Assembly: GCA_963732865.1 (NCBI GenBank)
Contig: CAVTBC010000004.1
Location: 186,001 to 250,000, forward strand
Reading direction: 5' to 3'
Length of the DNA stretch: 64,000 nt
Source of the DNA: JADLGL01 sp963732865
Lineage (GTDB): Bacteria; Pseudomonadota; Alphaproteobacteria; Rhizobiales; Kaistiaceae
The notes below the pieces were generated by a model. The model was not told the DNA's origin, did not search any database, and saw only the letters and a list, made by a program, of their open reading frames with translations. The position numbers and the translations under genes are program-made. This document shows positions 25,630-34,991 of the stretch, piece after piece. Position 1 is the first letter of the stretch; each line of letters opens with the position of its first letter.

Positions 25630-26691
25630 TCAGTAACCCTCCGACGCCCGTGGAATGGTGTACATCAGCGCCAGATCCTGCGTCAGGGTGGCCACGTTTA
25701 TGCCGGGAAGGCTGAGCGCCCAATGCTCGGCAGCGGCACGAATTGCCGCCGCCGTGGCGACTGCTTCAGCACCGGCCGTCGCGCCTGCCTCTGCATTCAC
25801 GAGCACCCACACGGATCCCGCTAGGTCGCCGAAAGTGAAATCGAGGCGCAGTCCGTCGCGCATCTCGAAACGGACCGTTCGCGCGTCTGGGGCAACGAAC
25901 ACCGCCTCGCGCGGCAGGACGTCCTCAGGTGCGATGACGACGACCGCTTGGGCCATCGCCCGGATGGCGTCCTGATTGATATGGGCCTCGGCGAGAAGGC
26001 CGAGTTCGGGATCAAGCGCGGCGACGGCATATGTACCGGTGTCGAAATCGGTCTTCTCGGCGGTCAGGAGCAAACGATCCCCACTGAGGATGGACACGCG
26101 CGCCACGTCAGGCCCGCGCACATTGGCAACCGGTGCGAACCATTGCGAGAGGAACCGCGGAACGGTGACGTATCCTTCGGCGAGCCACACCTCCGCCTCG
26201 TCGCCGCGGCGCACAAAAGTTCCGCCCCGGGGTGGCGATCCAGTGGTCAGTCCCGGTGCGCCAACGATCACATCTGCAAGGAGTTCATCGGCGGCCGTCG
26301 CCACAGTGATCCGAACGGAAACGGACCCCGGGCCCGGGTCGTCGACGTCGTATGTGGCGTAGTCGGCTGGTTCGGTTGTGACGAGCTCGCTAGCGGGCAA
26401 GGCGGCGACGGCCGCGAGGATGCCTTCGATTGGCCCGGGAAGAACGGGATAGTCGCCGCGGTCGACAGCCACCCAAGTGTCTCCCTGATGCCTCAGCTCA
26501 AGGTGATAGAGACCGGTCTCCATCGTGACCCGGGCGATGTCCTGCCCTCGTTCCTTCAGGAGCGGGAAGAGGGACTGCCCGATGCCGGTAGGTACCAAAT
26601 CGGCGGCATTACCGGCGCTCGCGATAAGCGCGAGGGGGAAGACGAGGACGCATATGCGTGGCAACAACGCTCTTCTTTGAGGGGACTGCAT
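25630..26691 (-). CDS. exported DUF4340-like protein, orphan paralogue
   Basis: About 353 residues starting at MQSPQRRALL (26691), with a signal peptide ending AGNAAD. It resembles the DUF4340 protein at 11244-12350: YHLELRHQGDTWVAVDRGDYPVLPGPIEGI matches RIDLRNRDGNWVAADIGDYPIVPDAVAQI, then LLTAEKTDFDTGTYAV matches LDAQKTNFDTGNYDL. Unlike that copy, it has no ABC genes beside it. A longer in-frame start at 26748 lacks a signal peptide and is not favoured. The gene is flanked by repeat copies B and C, so it may have been duplicated and moved. Confidence 0.72.
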   Translation of the reverse strand: MQSPQRRALLPRICVLVFPLALIASAGNAADLVPTGIGQSLFPLLKERGQDIARVTMETGLYHLELRHQGDTWVAVDRGDYPVLPGPIEGILAAVAALPASELVTTEPADYATYDVDDPGPGSVSVRITVATAADELLADVIVGAPGLTTGSPPRGGTFVRRGDEAEVWLAEGYVTVPRFLSQWFAPVANVRGPDVARVSILSGDRLLLTAEKTDFDTGTYAVAALDPELGLLAEAHINQDAIRAMAQAVVVIAPEDVLPREAVFVAPDARTVRFEMRDGLRLDFTFGDLAGSVWVLVNAEAGATAGAEAVATAAAIRAAAEHWALSLPGINVATLTQDLALMYTIPRASEGY

Positions 26692-26881
26692 GCCTGCTTC
26701 GTTCCCCGCCTCTGACCGAAAGTAATCGGCATAGTACCGCAACAGCACTGAGGCGTCGGGTCAGCGGCAACGAAGGCCCAGACGCGGCCGATAGTCCAAA
26801 GGCATAGCACGATTGAATCGTGCGATGGGACTTGGCACTCCTGCGAGGCGGCGATTTCAATCGCCCTCGATCTTAGCCTCG

Positions 26882-27048
26882 CTGTAACAGAGCGGTCACC
26901 CGAGGCGCTCGGAAGGCCCTCGGCGCCACTCAAAAAGGGGCCGGCTTCGAGCCATCTTGGCCTCAGAAGCCGCTGTCTTCCGCCACCTTTGCCATGTGGA
27001 GGATTTGGAGCGGGCGATGGGATTCGAACCCACGACCCCAACCTTGGC
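26882..27048. repeat. tRNA-Gly-flank repeat, copy C (includes the 3' part of the tRNA)
   Basis: Runs from GCTGTAACAGAG to within the intact tRNA-Gly, covering the tRNA 3' half (27006-27048) and about 120 bp of downstream flank. Copies A and B are degenerate versions. It fills most of the 314-nt gap at 26692-27005. Confidence 0.6.
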
Positions 27049-27080
27049 AAGGTTGTGCTCTACCCCTGAGCTACACCCGC
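27006..27080 (-). tRNA. tRNA-Gly (anticodon GCC), CCA encoded
   Basis: The cloverleaf is visible on the minus strand: acceptor GCGGGTG pairing CGCCCGC, D-arm, anticodon stem-loop CAACCTTGCCAAGGTTG with anticodon GCC, T-arm with GTTCGAATC, discriminator T and encoded CCA. Confidence 0.96.
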
Positions 27081-27155
27081 TCGGCGCCTGCTGGGCGCGC
27101 GACGGAGAGGATATCGCCGAAGGCCTCGGCGAATGCAAGGCCCCTCGCAGATCGG

Positions 27156-27744
27156 CTAGTTGTCGAGGTTCCGCGTGAACAGGAAGGTCGAGAAGTCGAC
27201 ATATTCATTGGTGTCCGGGTCGAGCACGGCGACGATCAGGCTGAAGGCGGTGCGTCCATCGGGCCGAACAGCCGGGCGGCCGACACTGACCTTGACGCTG
27301 ATCTCCTGCGTCGCGCCCCGGATCTGGGCGCTATAGCGGGCCTCGACGATGAAGCCTTCCTGATAAAGCTGGCCACTGGAGCTCAGCAATTCGGCCTGCT
27401 CGAAGCGGCCGAAATAGCCGCCGGTCAGATCGCCTTCGGGCGTCAGGCCCAGCGTCCCGTCGATGCTGATGGCGCGCATCGTATTGGCGCAGCGCCCCGT
27501 GTTGGTGAGCGTTGTCGAATTCGATGTCGAACACGGTCGCCATGTTGCAGCCAGCGTCCTCGAGCGGGTCGTCGAAATCGGTCCGTGACTGGCCGCGTCC
27601 GGTCCAATCGCCGGCATAGAGGGCGAGCAGCGCGACGGCGTCGTCATGATTGGTGATCGGGGTGAATTCGGTGGTGTCCTGGGCGAAGGACAGCGCCGGA
27701 ACGGCCAGGAGGAGGGCGAAGAGGAGGGCGAGGCGGCGACGCAT
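27156..27744 (-). CDS. exported lipocalin-like protein, split by a frame break
   Basis: Expected product about 196 residues. The signal peptide and first half (MRRRLALLF, then YAGDWTGRGQ) are read from 27744, and the second half (GTLGLTPEGDLTGGYFGRF to the end) continues in another frame to 27156. Removing one base near 27511-27516 joins them (EFDN then TLTNTGRCANTM). The YAGDWTG start recalls lipocalin/DUF1579-like proteins of unknown function. It begins just after the RND exporter's stop (27749) on the same strand, so it is probably cotranscribed with the exporter. Confidence 0.62.
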
Positions 27745-27748
27745 GCTT

Positions 27749-30022
27749 TCACGAAACTCCGGAATCGGGGGGCGTTGATTTGCGGCCGCGCAGAAGGCGG
27801 TCGCGCAGGGCAATGAAGGACGGCAGGAAAACCAGATTGGCGACCAGCGCGACCAGGAGCGTGGCGATAATCAACTGACCAAGAAGGCCAATTGAGGGCA
27901 TGGCGGAAATTTGCGTGGCGAGATAACTGACGGCGAGAATCGCGGTGCTGGCCATCAGCGCCGGGCCAACGACGCGAACGGCGTCCGACAACGCCTGGTC
28001 CGGCCCCATGCCGTCATGCCGGTTGACCCGATACATGTTGATGAGATGCACGGCGTTGTCGATGCCGATGCCGAAGGCGATGGTGAGGGCGATCAGCGTC
28101 GTCAGATCGTGGTCGAGCCCGGTCAGCCACAGGACCGCCTCGACCGCCAGGATCGGCAGAGTATTCGGTATCAGCGTCGTGAGGGCGAGGGTGATCGAGC
28201 CGCTGGCGATGGCCAGAGCGACGACGGCGAAGACGATAGCAAGCAAGAGGCTGGAGCGGAGCGATTCCACCAGGGCCGGGATCTCAATGCCGGACAGGAC
28301 CGGAAAGCCGGTGAGCGAGACATCGTCGCCTAGGCCCGCCGCGTCCAACCGGGCGCGGATCGCATCGACCAGCACCTTGGTTTGATCGCCCGAGGTCACG
28401 GAAGACATCTGCGCCGTCACCAGCATCGTGCGCTGATCGTGCGACAGGAGGCGATCGAGCGTCGACGGATCGGCATTGGCGAGGGCGGCGGCGGCGGCGT
28501 CCACCTCGTCCGCCCCGACGCTGTCCCAGATATTGGCGAGCGAGACGCTTGTGCCCTCGCCGAGGACATCCGTGAAGGCCGCGGTGACCGCGGCGATCCG
28601 ATCGCGCGCCGCCTGGTCGTAGAAGTTGGCGCCGTCGGGGACTTTGACGATGCCGTAAAGCGGGGTGGTGCCGCCGAAGACATCGCCGATGGTGGCCTCG
28701 TACTCCACCACGGCCGCGTCCGGCGGCAGATAGCGATCAAGCTGGAAATTCGAGCCGACCTGGAAATGGACGACGCCGAGGACAACGACGATGACCAAGG
28801 CGAGGCCGACGCGCAGGACCGGCGCCCGCAGCGCCCAGCGGCCGATCGGGTTGCCGAGCCGGACGAATGACGGCCGCCGCTTGCCGGCGGAACCGGGCAG
28901 GCGGACGAGGACGAGGCACAGAAGCGGCAGAACGAGGATAAAGGAGAGATAGGCGATCGCCACCGCTGCGACGCCAAGCCAGGCGAGTTCCTGCAGAGCG
29001 GCGTTGGGGGCAAAGGCGAGCGAAGCGAAGGCGAGCGCCGTTGTGATCGACGTCATCGCCGACGCCGGCCCGATGCGGAAGATCGATTCTCGCAGATTCT
29101 TCCGCGGCCGACCGTTCTGCGCGTTTGCCGACTGCCAGTGGAAGAAGAAGACAATCGAATCCACCAACGCCAGGATCAATGCGAGCGACGGCAGGATGGC
29201 GAAAAGGAAGTTGATCTGAATGCCAAGCGCATTGAGGACGCCCAGCAGCCAGACGACGGCGACAACCGCCGGCGCGGCGCAGACCAGCGCCGCGATGGCG
29301 CTGCGGAAGACGACGAGGCCGATCAGCGTACCGATGACGAAGCCGGACAACGCCAGTCGCCATTGGTCGTCCTGCAGCGAGTTGGCGACAGTCGCCTGGA
29401 TTGCCGGCAGGCCGGTCAAGGCGGTGGTGAATCCGGCGGGGGTGATGCGGTCGAGCGTCTCCTGAAGCTGCTCGACCAGCACGGCCATGACGTCATTGGC
29501 GGTGTTCCGCGGCGCCTTCAGCGTGACAACGAGAATGGCGATGCCGGCGTCGGGAGCGATGAGGGCGCGCGCCGAAGGCTGATCCTGGCGCAGCTGATTC
29601 ATCGCCGCCATGACCTCTTCGTCGCTGGTGAAATCGGGCGGCAGCGCCGGCACGAATCGGCCGCTGACAAAATCGAAGTCGCCGAGCGAGAAGGCGGAGA
29701 AGACCAAATCGACGGCGTCGTCGAGTTGCAGGTCGATCTGCAGGAAGCGAAGCGCTTGCATGCCGTCGACGGTGAAGAGGTCGGGCGACTTCACCATCAG
29801 AAAGACGTCATGAGCCCCGTCACGGAAATTGTCCTTGACGGCGTCATAGGCCTCAAAGGCCGGATCCTCCGAGAGGATGTCGATCAGCCGTCCGTCGAAG
29901 GAGGTCTTCGGCAGCATGGCGGCGCCGGCGACGAAAAGGATTAGCAGGCCGAGCGCGGCTGTGCGCGGCGCGCGCAGGACCAAAAGGCCGATACGTTCTA
30001 GGCCGAAACCAAGGCTCCGCAT
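27749..30022 (-). CDS. RND-superfamily exporter (MMPL/HpnN-like) 1
   Basis: A 757-residue RND protein with two six-helix blocks and two large periplasmic loops. The N-terminal helix is followed by the FDGRLIDILSEDPAF region and an SSD-type block (FAILPSLALILALVDSIVFFFHW). The second block has LTIAFGIGIDNAVHLINMY. Related to HpnN-type hopanoid or lipid exporters. It shares the GFGLxRIGLLxLR start with the exporter at 32634-34922. Divergent from the AlkB gene, so a lipid- or hydrocarbon-related substrate is likely. Confidence 0.83.
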   Translation of the reverse strand: MRSLGFGLERIGLLVLRAPRTAALGLLILFVAGAAMLPKTSFDGRLIDILSEDPAFEAYDAVKDNFRDGAHDVFLMVKSPDLFTVDGMQALRFLQIDLQLDDAVDLVFSAFSLGDFDFVSGRFVPALPPDFTSDEEVMAAMNQLRQDQPSARALIAPDAGIAILVVTLKAPRNTANDVMAVLVEQLQETLDRITPAGFTTALTGLPAIQATVANSLQDDQWRLALSGFVIGTLIGLVVFRSAIAALVCAAPAVVAVVWLLGVLNALGIQINFLFAILPSLALILALVDSIVFFFHWQSANAQNGRPRKNLRESIFRIGPASAMTSITTALAFASLAFAPNAALQELAWLGVAAVAIAYLSFILVLPLLCLVLVRLPGSAGKRRPSFVRLGNPIGRWALRAPVLRVGLALVIVVVLGVVHFQVGSNFQLDRYLPPDAAVVEYEATIGDVFGGTTPLYGIVKVPDGANFYDQAARDRIAAVTAAFTDVLGEGTSVSLANIWDSVGADEVDAAAAALANADPSTLDRLLSHDQRTMLVTAQMSSVTSGDQTKVLVDAIRARLDAAGLGDDVSLTGFPVLSGIEIPALVESLRSSLLLAIVFAVVALAIASGSITLALTTLIPNTLPILAVEAVLWLTGLDHDLTTLIALTIAFGIGIDNAVHLINMYRVNRHDGMGPDQALSDAVRVVGPALMASTAILAVSYLATQISAMPSIGLLGQLIIATLLVALVANLVFLPSFIALRDRLLRGRKSTPPDSGVS

Positions 30023-30163
30023 CTGATCGGTGTAAGGCTCCGTTGTGAGGGGGCTGCGCTATCGGCCCTGGATAGCGGCATAAAAAAGGCGACAACCGCT
30101 TGGCTTGGCCGATCAGGGTGGACTATGATGAATGAATAATGTCCGGTAAATGGGCGTAAGTCA

Positions 30164-31333
30164 TTGAATTTTCTGATTCTTCCCCTTTTGTCGGCGTCTT
30201 TTGTCGGCTGCTTCCTGCTTGGCGGCAACTGGTTGACGATTCCGGCGACGCTCACCTGGCTCATTGCCATCCCGATGGACGAGAGCATTGGTGATGACTG
30301 GTCGCGGCGGCTTGAGCAACGTCATCCGTTTTTCCTCAAGGCGCTGCTTTACCTTCAGTTGCCGGCGCTGTCATTGGCGACCTTCTTCTTCGCCTATTAT
30401 CTCAGCGATTGGACCTTCCTTGGCGCCACCGTGAACGCGGCCCGCGACCGCACCGGCGACTGGGCGATGTTCATGGTCCTCGGCTCGATGGCGCTGTTCT
30501 ACGGTATCGCCGGGATCAACGTCGCGCACGAACTCGTCCACCGGAATCGACGGCTGCCGGTGCTGGTCGGGCGGTGGCTTCTGTCCTTCTCGATCGACAC
30601 CGAATTCTCGCTTGAGCATGTCTATGGACATCACGTGAATGTCGGGACGCTCAGGGATCCGGCGACGGCGCCGAGGGGCCAGAATTTCTGGCTCTTTTTT
30701 GTACGTGCCGTCGTTCTGGGAAACCGCAATGCGTGGAGGATTGAGAAGCGGTTCATGGAAAAGCGTGACCGCTCGGTGTGGAGCCTGCGCAATCGCTTCA
30801 TCACCGGGCAGTTGATGTCGCTGGTTTGGCTCGTTCTGTTTGCGGTTGCCGCGGGTTGGCTTGGCGTCGTGCTGTTCGTCGCGACGGCCCTATGGGCCAA
30901 GCTCTATCTGGAGCTCACCAATTACATCGAGCATTACGGGCTGATCCGGGTCGACGGCACGCGGGTCGAGGCGCGTCACTCGTGGAATTCGAGCAGGCGG
31001 CTGACCAATTGGCTGCTGTTCAATTTGCCGCGCCATGCCGACCATCACATCAAGCCAAGCAAGAACTACTGGGAATTGGAGGCGCGCACCGAGGCGCCGC
31101 AACTGCCGCATGGCTATTTCGTGATGGCGGTGATGGCGATGGTGCCGCCGCTGTTCATGTGGAAGATGAAAGAACCGCTGGCCGAGTGGGATCGCACCTA
31201 TGCGACGGCAGGCGAACGGGCGCTTGTCGCGTCGCGCGCGGCGGCCGTCGTCGGCAAGTCGGCGGAGATACCGAGGTCGCGGGAAAGCGCGCAGATCGCC
31301 GAAGTGCGGTCGAGGACACCGGTCGGGCAGTAG
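30164..31333 (+). CDS. alkane 1-monooxygenase (AlkB-type) family protein
   Basis: A 389-residue membrane di-iron hydroxylase. Histidine clusters HELVH (122-126), EHVYGHH (151-157), NYIEHYG (253-259) and LPRHADHH (288-295) match AlkB-family ligands. Several transmembrane helices precede and follow. The reaction would be terminal hydroxylation of an alkane or other alkyl chain with a rubredoxin/reductase partner, neither of which lies nearby. TTG at 30164 is the start used because no ATG fits. The 3' end overlaps the convergent acyltransferase gene by 136 nt; the C-terminal tail after about 360 is not conserved. The substrate is unknown. Confidence 0.88.
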   Translation: MNFLILPLLSASFVGCFLLGGNWLTIPATLTWLIAIPMDESIGDDWSRRLEQRHPFFLKALLYLQLPALSLATFFFAYYLSDWTFLGATVNAARDRTGDWAMFMVLGSMALFYGIAGINVAHELVHRNRRLPVLVGRWLLSFSIDTEFSLEHVYGHHVNVGTLRDPATAPRGQNFWLFFVRAVVLGNRNAWRIEKRFMEKRDRSVWSLRNRFITGQLMSLVWLVLFAVAAGWLGVVLFVATALWAKLYLELTNYIEHYGLIRVDGTRVEARHSWNSSRRLTNWLLFNLPRHADHHIKPSKNYWELEARTEAPQLPHGYFVMAVMAMVPPLFMWKMKEPLAEWDRTYATAGERALVASRAAAVVGKSAEIPRSRESAQIAEVRSRTPVGQ

Positions 31334-32499
31334 ATACTGAGGCTGACGCGGTCCCGCTGCGGGACGATCACGCAGCAATTCACGCCGGCCGTGTATGAGC
31401 CGCAATAGATATCGTTGATGCCGAAGCCGCTGAAGAGGCCGCCCGCGCCATGCGGCGGGATCAGCGACAGCAGGATATCCTGCGGCACAAAGCCGAAGAA
31501 GCGGCGCCCATAGAGGAACGGCAGCAGCCTGGCAATTCGCCGGTGGATGCCGAAGAAGGCGCTGTATTGGATCTGCAGCCAGGAAACGTCACGGGCATCG
31601 GCGGCGAGCCGGCGGTCGAGTTCGCGCGCATAGTCGGCGAAGGTTGGCTTGCCCGGTATCTTCAGAACATGCATGCGCAGTTTCATGAAGGCGTCGTCGC
31701 CCTCGGCGCGCCGCGGCGACAGATTCGTGTAGCTGAGCGTGCGTGAACGGCGGCCCCCGTCGGGTTGGCGATAGAATCCGTAGAGGACCAGCGCGAACAT
31801 CAGGGTGCGCTGGCTGACGCCCATCGTTGTGGCGACGCGTTTCAGTTCGCGGCGGTCGAGCGTCAAGCTCGTCATCGAGCCGGTCCCCGGCTTGTATCCG
31901 AGGAACGCGGTGACCGCGAAGTTGAGGGGAATATAGGCGATGCCCAAGGCAATCGCGGCGATGCGCGCCCAGGGCCGCACCACGGAACGGGCCGCCTCGT
32001 CATGCTCCGACTGGCGGCCGCGCACGACCGCCGCCGTATCGGCGCCCTCCATCAGGGCATGCGAGCTGCGATAGAGGATGAAGCTGCGGTTGCCGTCGGG
32101 GCCCGCGCCGCCGCGGAGCGTGTAGCAGGCGGCGCGGAAGGTCGGCAGGGCAGGGTCCTCGAAGATGTCTTCATTGGGGGCGATGACCCGGTCGGGAAAG
32201 TCGTCGAAGGAATCGACTTCCTCGAAGGTGACGATATCGTCGAGATCGAATGGCCGGACGTCGATATGGGCCTGCCTGCGGTTGTCGGCATGCCAGTTCA
32301 GCTGTGGCGCCAGCGCCATCACTTCCGCGACCATGTCGTGGAAGCGGGCGCGGTCCAGCCCCTCGCTGGTGAAGGCGGCGAAGTAGACGCCGTTGCGCGA
32401 CTCCGACAGGTACCATTGGAAGTTGGTGTAGGGGTGAACGCGCTGCGCGGCGTTGCCGAATGTCACAGCCGGTCCGGCCGGTTGCGGTGCGCCTGCCAT
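31198..32499 (-). CDS. wax-ester synthase/DGAT-like acyltransferase
   Basis: A 433-residue protein related to the WS/DGAT and condensation-domain superfamily. The HHxxxDG active motif appears as SHALMEG (146-152): the second His (His147), the catalytic one, is kept, while the first His is Ser and Asp is Glu. The C-terminal GINDIYCGSYTAGVNCCV region matches the usual structural end. Such enzymes esterify fatty alcohols or diacylglycerol with acyl-CoA. Convergent with the AlkB gene; a shared lipid pathway is plausible. Altered catalytic positions leave activity uncertain. Confidence 0.7.
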   Translation of the reverse strand: MAGAPQPAGPAVTFGNAAQRVHPYTNFQWYLSESRNGVYFAAFTSEGLDRARFHDMVAEVMALAPQLNWHADNRRQAHIDVRPFDLDDIVTFEEVDSFDDFPDRVIAPNEDIFEDPALPTFRAACYTLRGGAGPDGNRSFILYRSSHALMEGADTAAVVRGRQSEHDEAARSVVRPWARIAAIALGIAYIPLNFAVTAFLGYKPGTGSMTSLTLDRRELKRVATTMGVSQRTLMFALVLYGFYRQPDGGRRSRTLSYTNLSPRRAEGDDAFMKLRMHVLKIPGKPTFADYARELDRRLAADARDVSWLQIQYSAFFGIHRRIARLLPFLYGRRFFGFVPQDILLSLIPPHGAGGLFSGFGINDIYCGSYTAGVNCCVIVPQRDRVSLSIYCPTGVLDRTSAICALSRDLGISADLPTTAAARDATSARSPAVA

Positions 32500-32633
32500 T
32501 GTTCAGCGTCCTCCGGGGCTCTGACGCCCAGCTTCTCGCAGCGGCAGGAAAGACGCCTCAACCACATCAAGTCAACGGTTGCTACCGGAACCTGCTTGTG
32601 TCGGGTCAATTCCGAGGATACGCCCTTCCACCC

Positions 32634-34922
32634 GTGGAAGAAACGCCTCCCTCTCGGCCATCGCCGCTCGGCTTCGGGCTCGATCGGATCGGCCTCCTGG
32701 CCCTGCGCTATTACCGCTTTGCAGCGCTCGCCGTAGTGCTGATTACGGCGGTGACGGCCTATGGGTTCCCGCATGTCTCGATCGACCGGGATTTGCGCAA
32801 TCTGTTCCGCGGCGACACCGCCATCTTCAATTCCTACACCGAAGTGGTCGATCAATATGTCGACCCCGAAAATCAGGTCCTGATCCTGATCGAAGGCGCG
32901 TCGCTCGGCGAGCCGGGTACCTTCGCCAGCCTTCGCGATCTGCACATCGATCTGTCTCTGCTGCCCGATGTCGGCAGCGTGTTCTCGCCATTCTCACTGC
33001 GCACGCCGCCTGACGCGAACGGCAATACGCGGCCCCTCATCGCCGATGCGGCCGCCGGCCTGACGCCCGATCTCACCGCCGCCATCCGATCCCATCCGAT
33101 CCTCGGCGCCAACATCCTGTCCGCCGACGGCACGACCATGTTGATGATCGTCACCCATGCGCAGGCGCAGGCGACGCTCGACCAGGTGAATGAGCTCATT
33201 GCCGAGGTTCAGGACACGGTGGCGCAAGATATCGGCGGCGCGGACGTCAAGGCGACCATCGCCGGCTTCGCGCCGATGCGGGCCGAGATCGTGCGCCTGT
33301 TGCGGCGCGACCAGATCGTTCTCAACGGCGCGGGGGTGATCATCGGCTTCATTCTCAGCCTGATCCTTTTCCGCTCGCTGTCCGGTGCGGTGATTACCGC
33401 GCTGCCGGCGGCATTCGCGGGATTGACGCTGCTCGGCTGGACCGGCGCGCTGGGGATCCAGGTCACGATTCTATCGAACGTCGTGCCGGCCTTAGTGATG
33501 GTGCTCGGCTATGCCGACGGGATGCATCTTACCGCATCATGGCGGCGGTTCCGGCAGAAGGGCTATTCGGTGCTGGAGGCGGAACGGCTGGCGTTGTTCG
33601 AGGTCGGGCCGGCCTGCATGCTGACCGCGTTGACCACTGCGGTTGCCTTCCTCTCGATGACGTTGTCCGACGTCGGCATCGTCAAGGATTTCGGCTGGAT
33701 CGGCGCTATCGGCACGATCCTCGGGGCGGCGTTCGTGCTGGTCGGGCACGGCCTTCTGGTGCGGTGGTTCGGCCGCTTCTGGCGGGTCGAGGGTCGCACC
33801 GCCTCGAACCTCTTCAATTGGCTGGGAGCCCCGGCAGCAGGGCTCACCCGCTGGGTGACCGGCCGCGCCTGGACGCTGTCCATCATCTCGGTCCCGGTGA
33901 CACTAGTGCTCGGCGCCGCATTCTTCGCCGTGCCGGCCGAGCATTCGCTGAGCGAGACGCTGCCGCCGACGAATCCGATGGTGCAGTCTCTGCACACGAT
34001 CGATGCGGAACTGGGCGGCGCGTTCCCGGTACAAATCATCGTGCCGCTAGGTGGCGTCGCCGCCAATTCGCCGGAGGGTTTGGCGAAGATCCGGGCGGTG
34101 CATGAAGCGGTTGCCGCCGTGTCGACTGCGTCGCCGCCGCTATCGTTATGGAGCCTTGCCGAGTGGGCCGGCGTCGGCGATGGGGGACAGCCTTCGCTCC
34201 TCCTGTCCGACCTGCCGGAGGCCACGCAGCGCCTGTTCACCGGCGCTCCCGGCGCTTTGGTCACGGTTTATATCGTCGAGCGGCCAACGGCGGAGACAGC
34301 CGCAATCGTCAATGAAATCGAGGCCGCGGCGCAATCCGTGGCGCCCGATGCCATCGTCACTGGCGCTACGGTGGTCGGGGCGCGCGAAGCAACGCGAACG
34401 ATCGGCAATCTGAACCGGAGCCTCGGCCTTGCCGCCTTGACGGCGCTGACCCTCGTCGCCATCGCGTTGCGCAGCGTCAGCGCCGGCCTGGTCGCGGCGC
34501 TGCCGAATCTGCTGCCGATCGTTGGCGTGGGAGCGCTGCTCTATGCCCTGGGGCTCGGTATGCAGCTCACCAGCGTGGTGTCGCTGACTATCGCCTTCGG
34601 CATCGCCATCGACGACACCATCCACTATCTCAACGTTCTCTTCCTCACCCGCAACGGCACCTTGCGCGAGCGCATGATCTCGTCGTCGCGCACGGTTGGG
34701 CCGGTCCTGATCGGCACGACCGTCGTTCTCATCGGCGGGCTGACAATGACGCAAAGCAGCGGGCTGGCGACGATCGCCCTGTTCGGCCTCCTCGCCATTT
34801 CGAGCCTTGCGGTGGCGCTAGTCGGCGATCTGATCTTCTTGCCCGCAATCATCTTCGGGCCGGGCCGCCGCCTGTTCGAAAGACGTCAGAAACGGGACGA
34901 ACGTCGCAGGGGTGGCGACTAG
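32634..34922 (+). CDS. RND-superfamily exporter (MMPL/HpnN-like) 2
   Basis: About 762 residues from the GTG at 32634 (VEETPP). The frame is open further upstream but lacks a better start. Architecture matches the first RND exporter: GLDRIGLLALR start, first large loop with DLRNLFRGD, an SSD-like helix block (ALVMVLGYADGMHLTASW) and a second block with LTIAFGIAIDDTIHYLN. HpnN-like family. It runs divergently from the acyltransferase. Two related exporters thus bracket the AlkB and acyltransferase genes. Confidence 0.83.
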   Translation: MEETPPSRPSPLGFGLDRIGLLALRYYRFAALAVVLITAVTAYGFPHVSIDRDLRNLFRGDTAIFNSYTEVVDQYVDPENQVLILIEGASLGEPGTFASLRDLHIDLSLLPDVGSVFSPFSLRTPPDANGNTRPLIADAAAGLTPDLTAAIRSHPILGANILSADGTTMLMIVTHAQAQATLDQVNELIAEVQDTVAQDIGGADVKATIAGFAPMRAEIVRLLRRDQIVLNGAGVIIGFILSLILFRSLSGAVITALPAAFAGLTLLGWTGALGIQVTILSNVVPALVMVLGYADGMHLTASWRRFRQKGYSVLEAERLALFEVGPACMLTALTTAVAFLSMTLSDVGIVKDFGWIGAIGTILGAAFVLVGHGLLVRWFGRFWRVEGRTASNLFNWLGAPAAGLTRWVTGRAWTLSIISVPVTLVLGAAFFAVPAEHSLSETLPPTNPMVQSLHTIDAELGGAFPVQIIVPLGGVAANSPEGLAKIRAVHEAVAAVSTASPPLSLWSLAEWAGVGDGGQPSLLLSDLPEATQRLFTGAPGALVTVYIVERPTAETAAIVNEIEAAAQSVAPDAIVTGATVVGAREATRTIGNLNRSLGLAALTALTLVAIALRSVSAGLVAALPNLLPIVGVGALLYALGLGMQLTSVVSLTIAFGIAIDDTIHYLNVLFLTRNGTLRERMISSSRTVGPVLIGTTVVLIGGLTMTQSSGLATIALFGLLAISSLAVALVGDLIFLPAIIFGPGRRLFERRQKRDERRRGGD

Positions 34923-34948
34923 TTCGTTCAGCCTTGACTGAACGAACT
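34921..34948. promoter_or_regulatory. perfect inverted repeat overlapping a promoter for the MarR-type regulator
   Basis: AGTTCGTTCAG (34921-34931) and CTGAACGAACT (34938-34948) form 11-bp arms with a 6-bp spacer. A possible promoter overlaps it: TTGACT (34934) and CTATCA (34956) with 16 bp between. This is a plausible autoregulatory operator. Confidence 0.65.
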
Positions 34949-34991
34949 GATCGATCTATCAGGCCTGCATGCCGGGACGATCGGGACCGCC

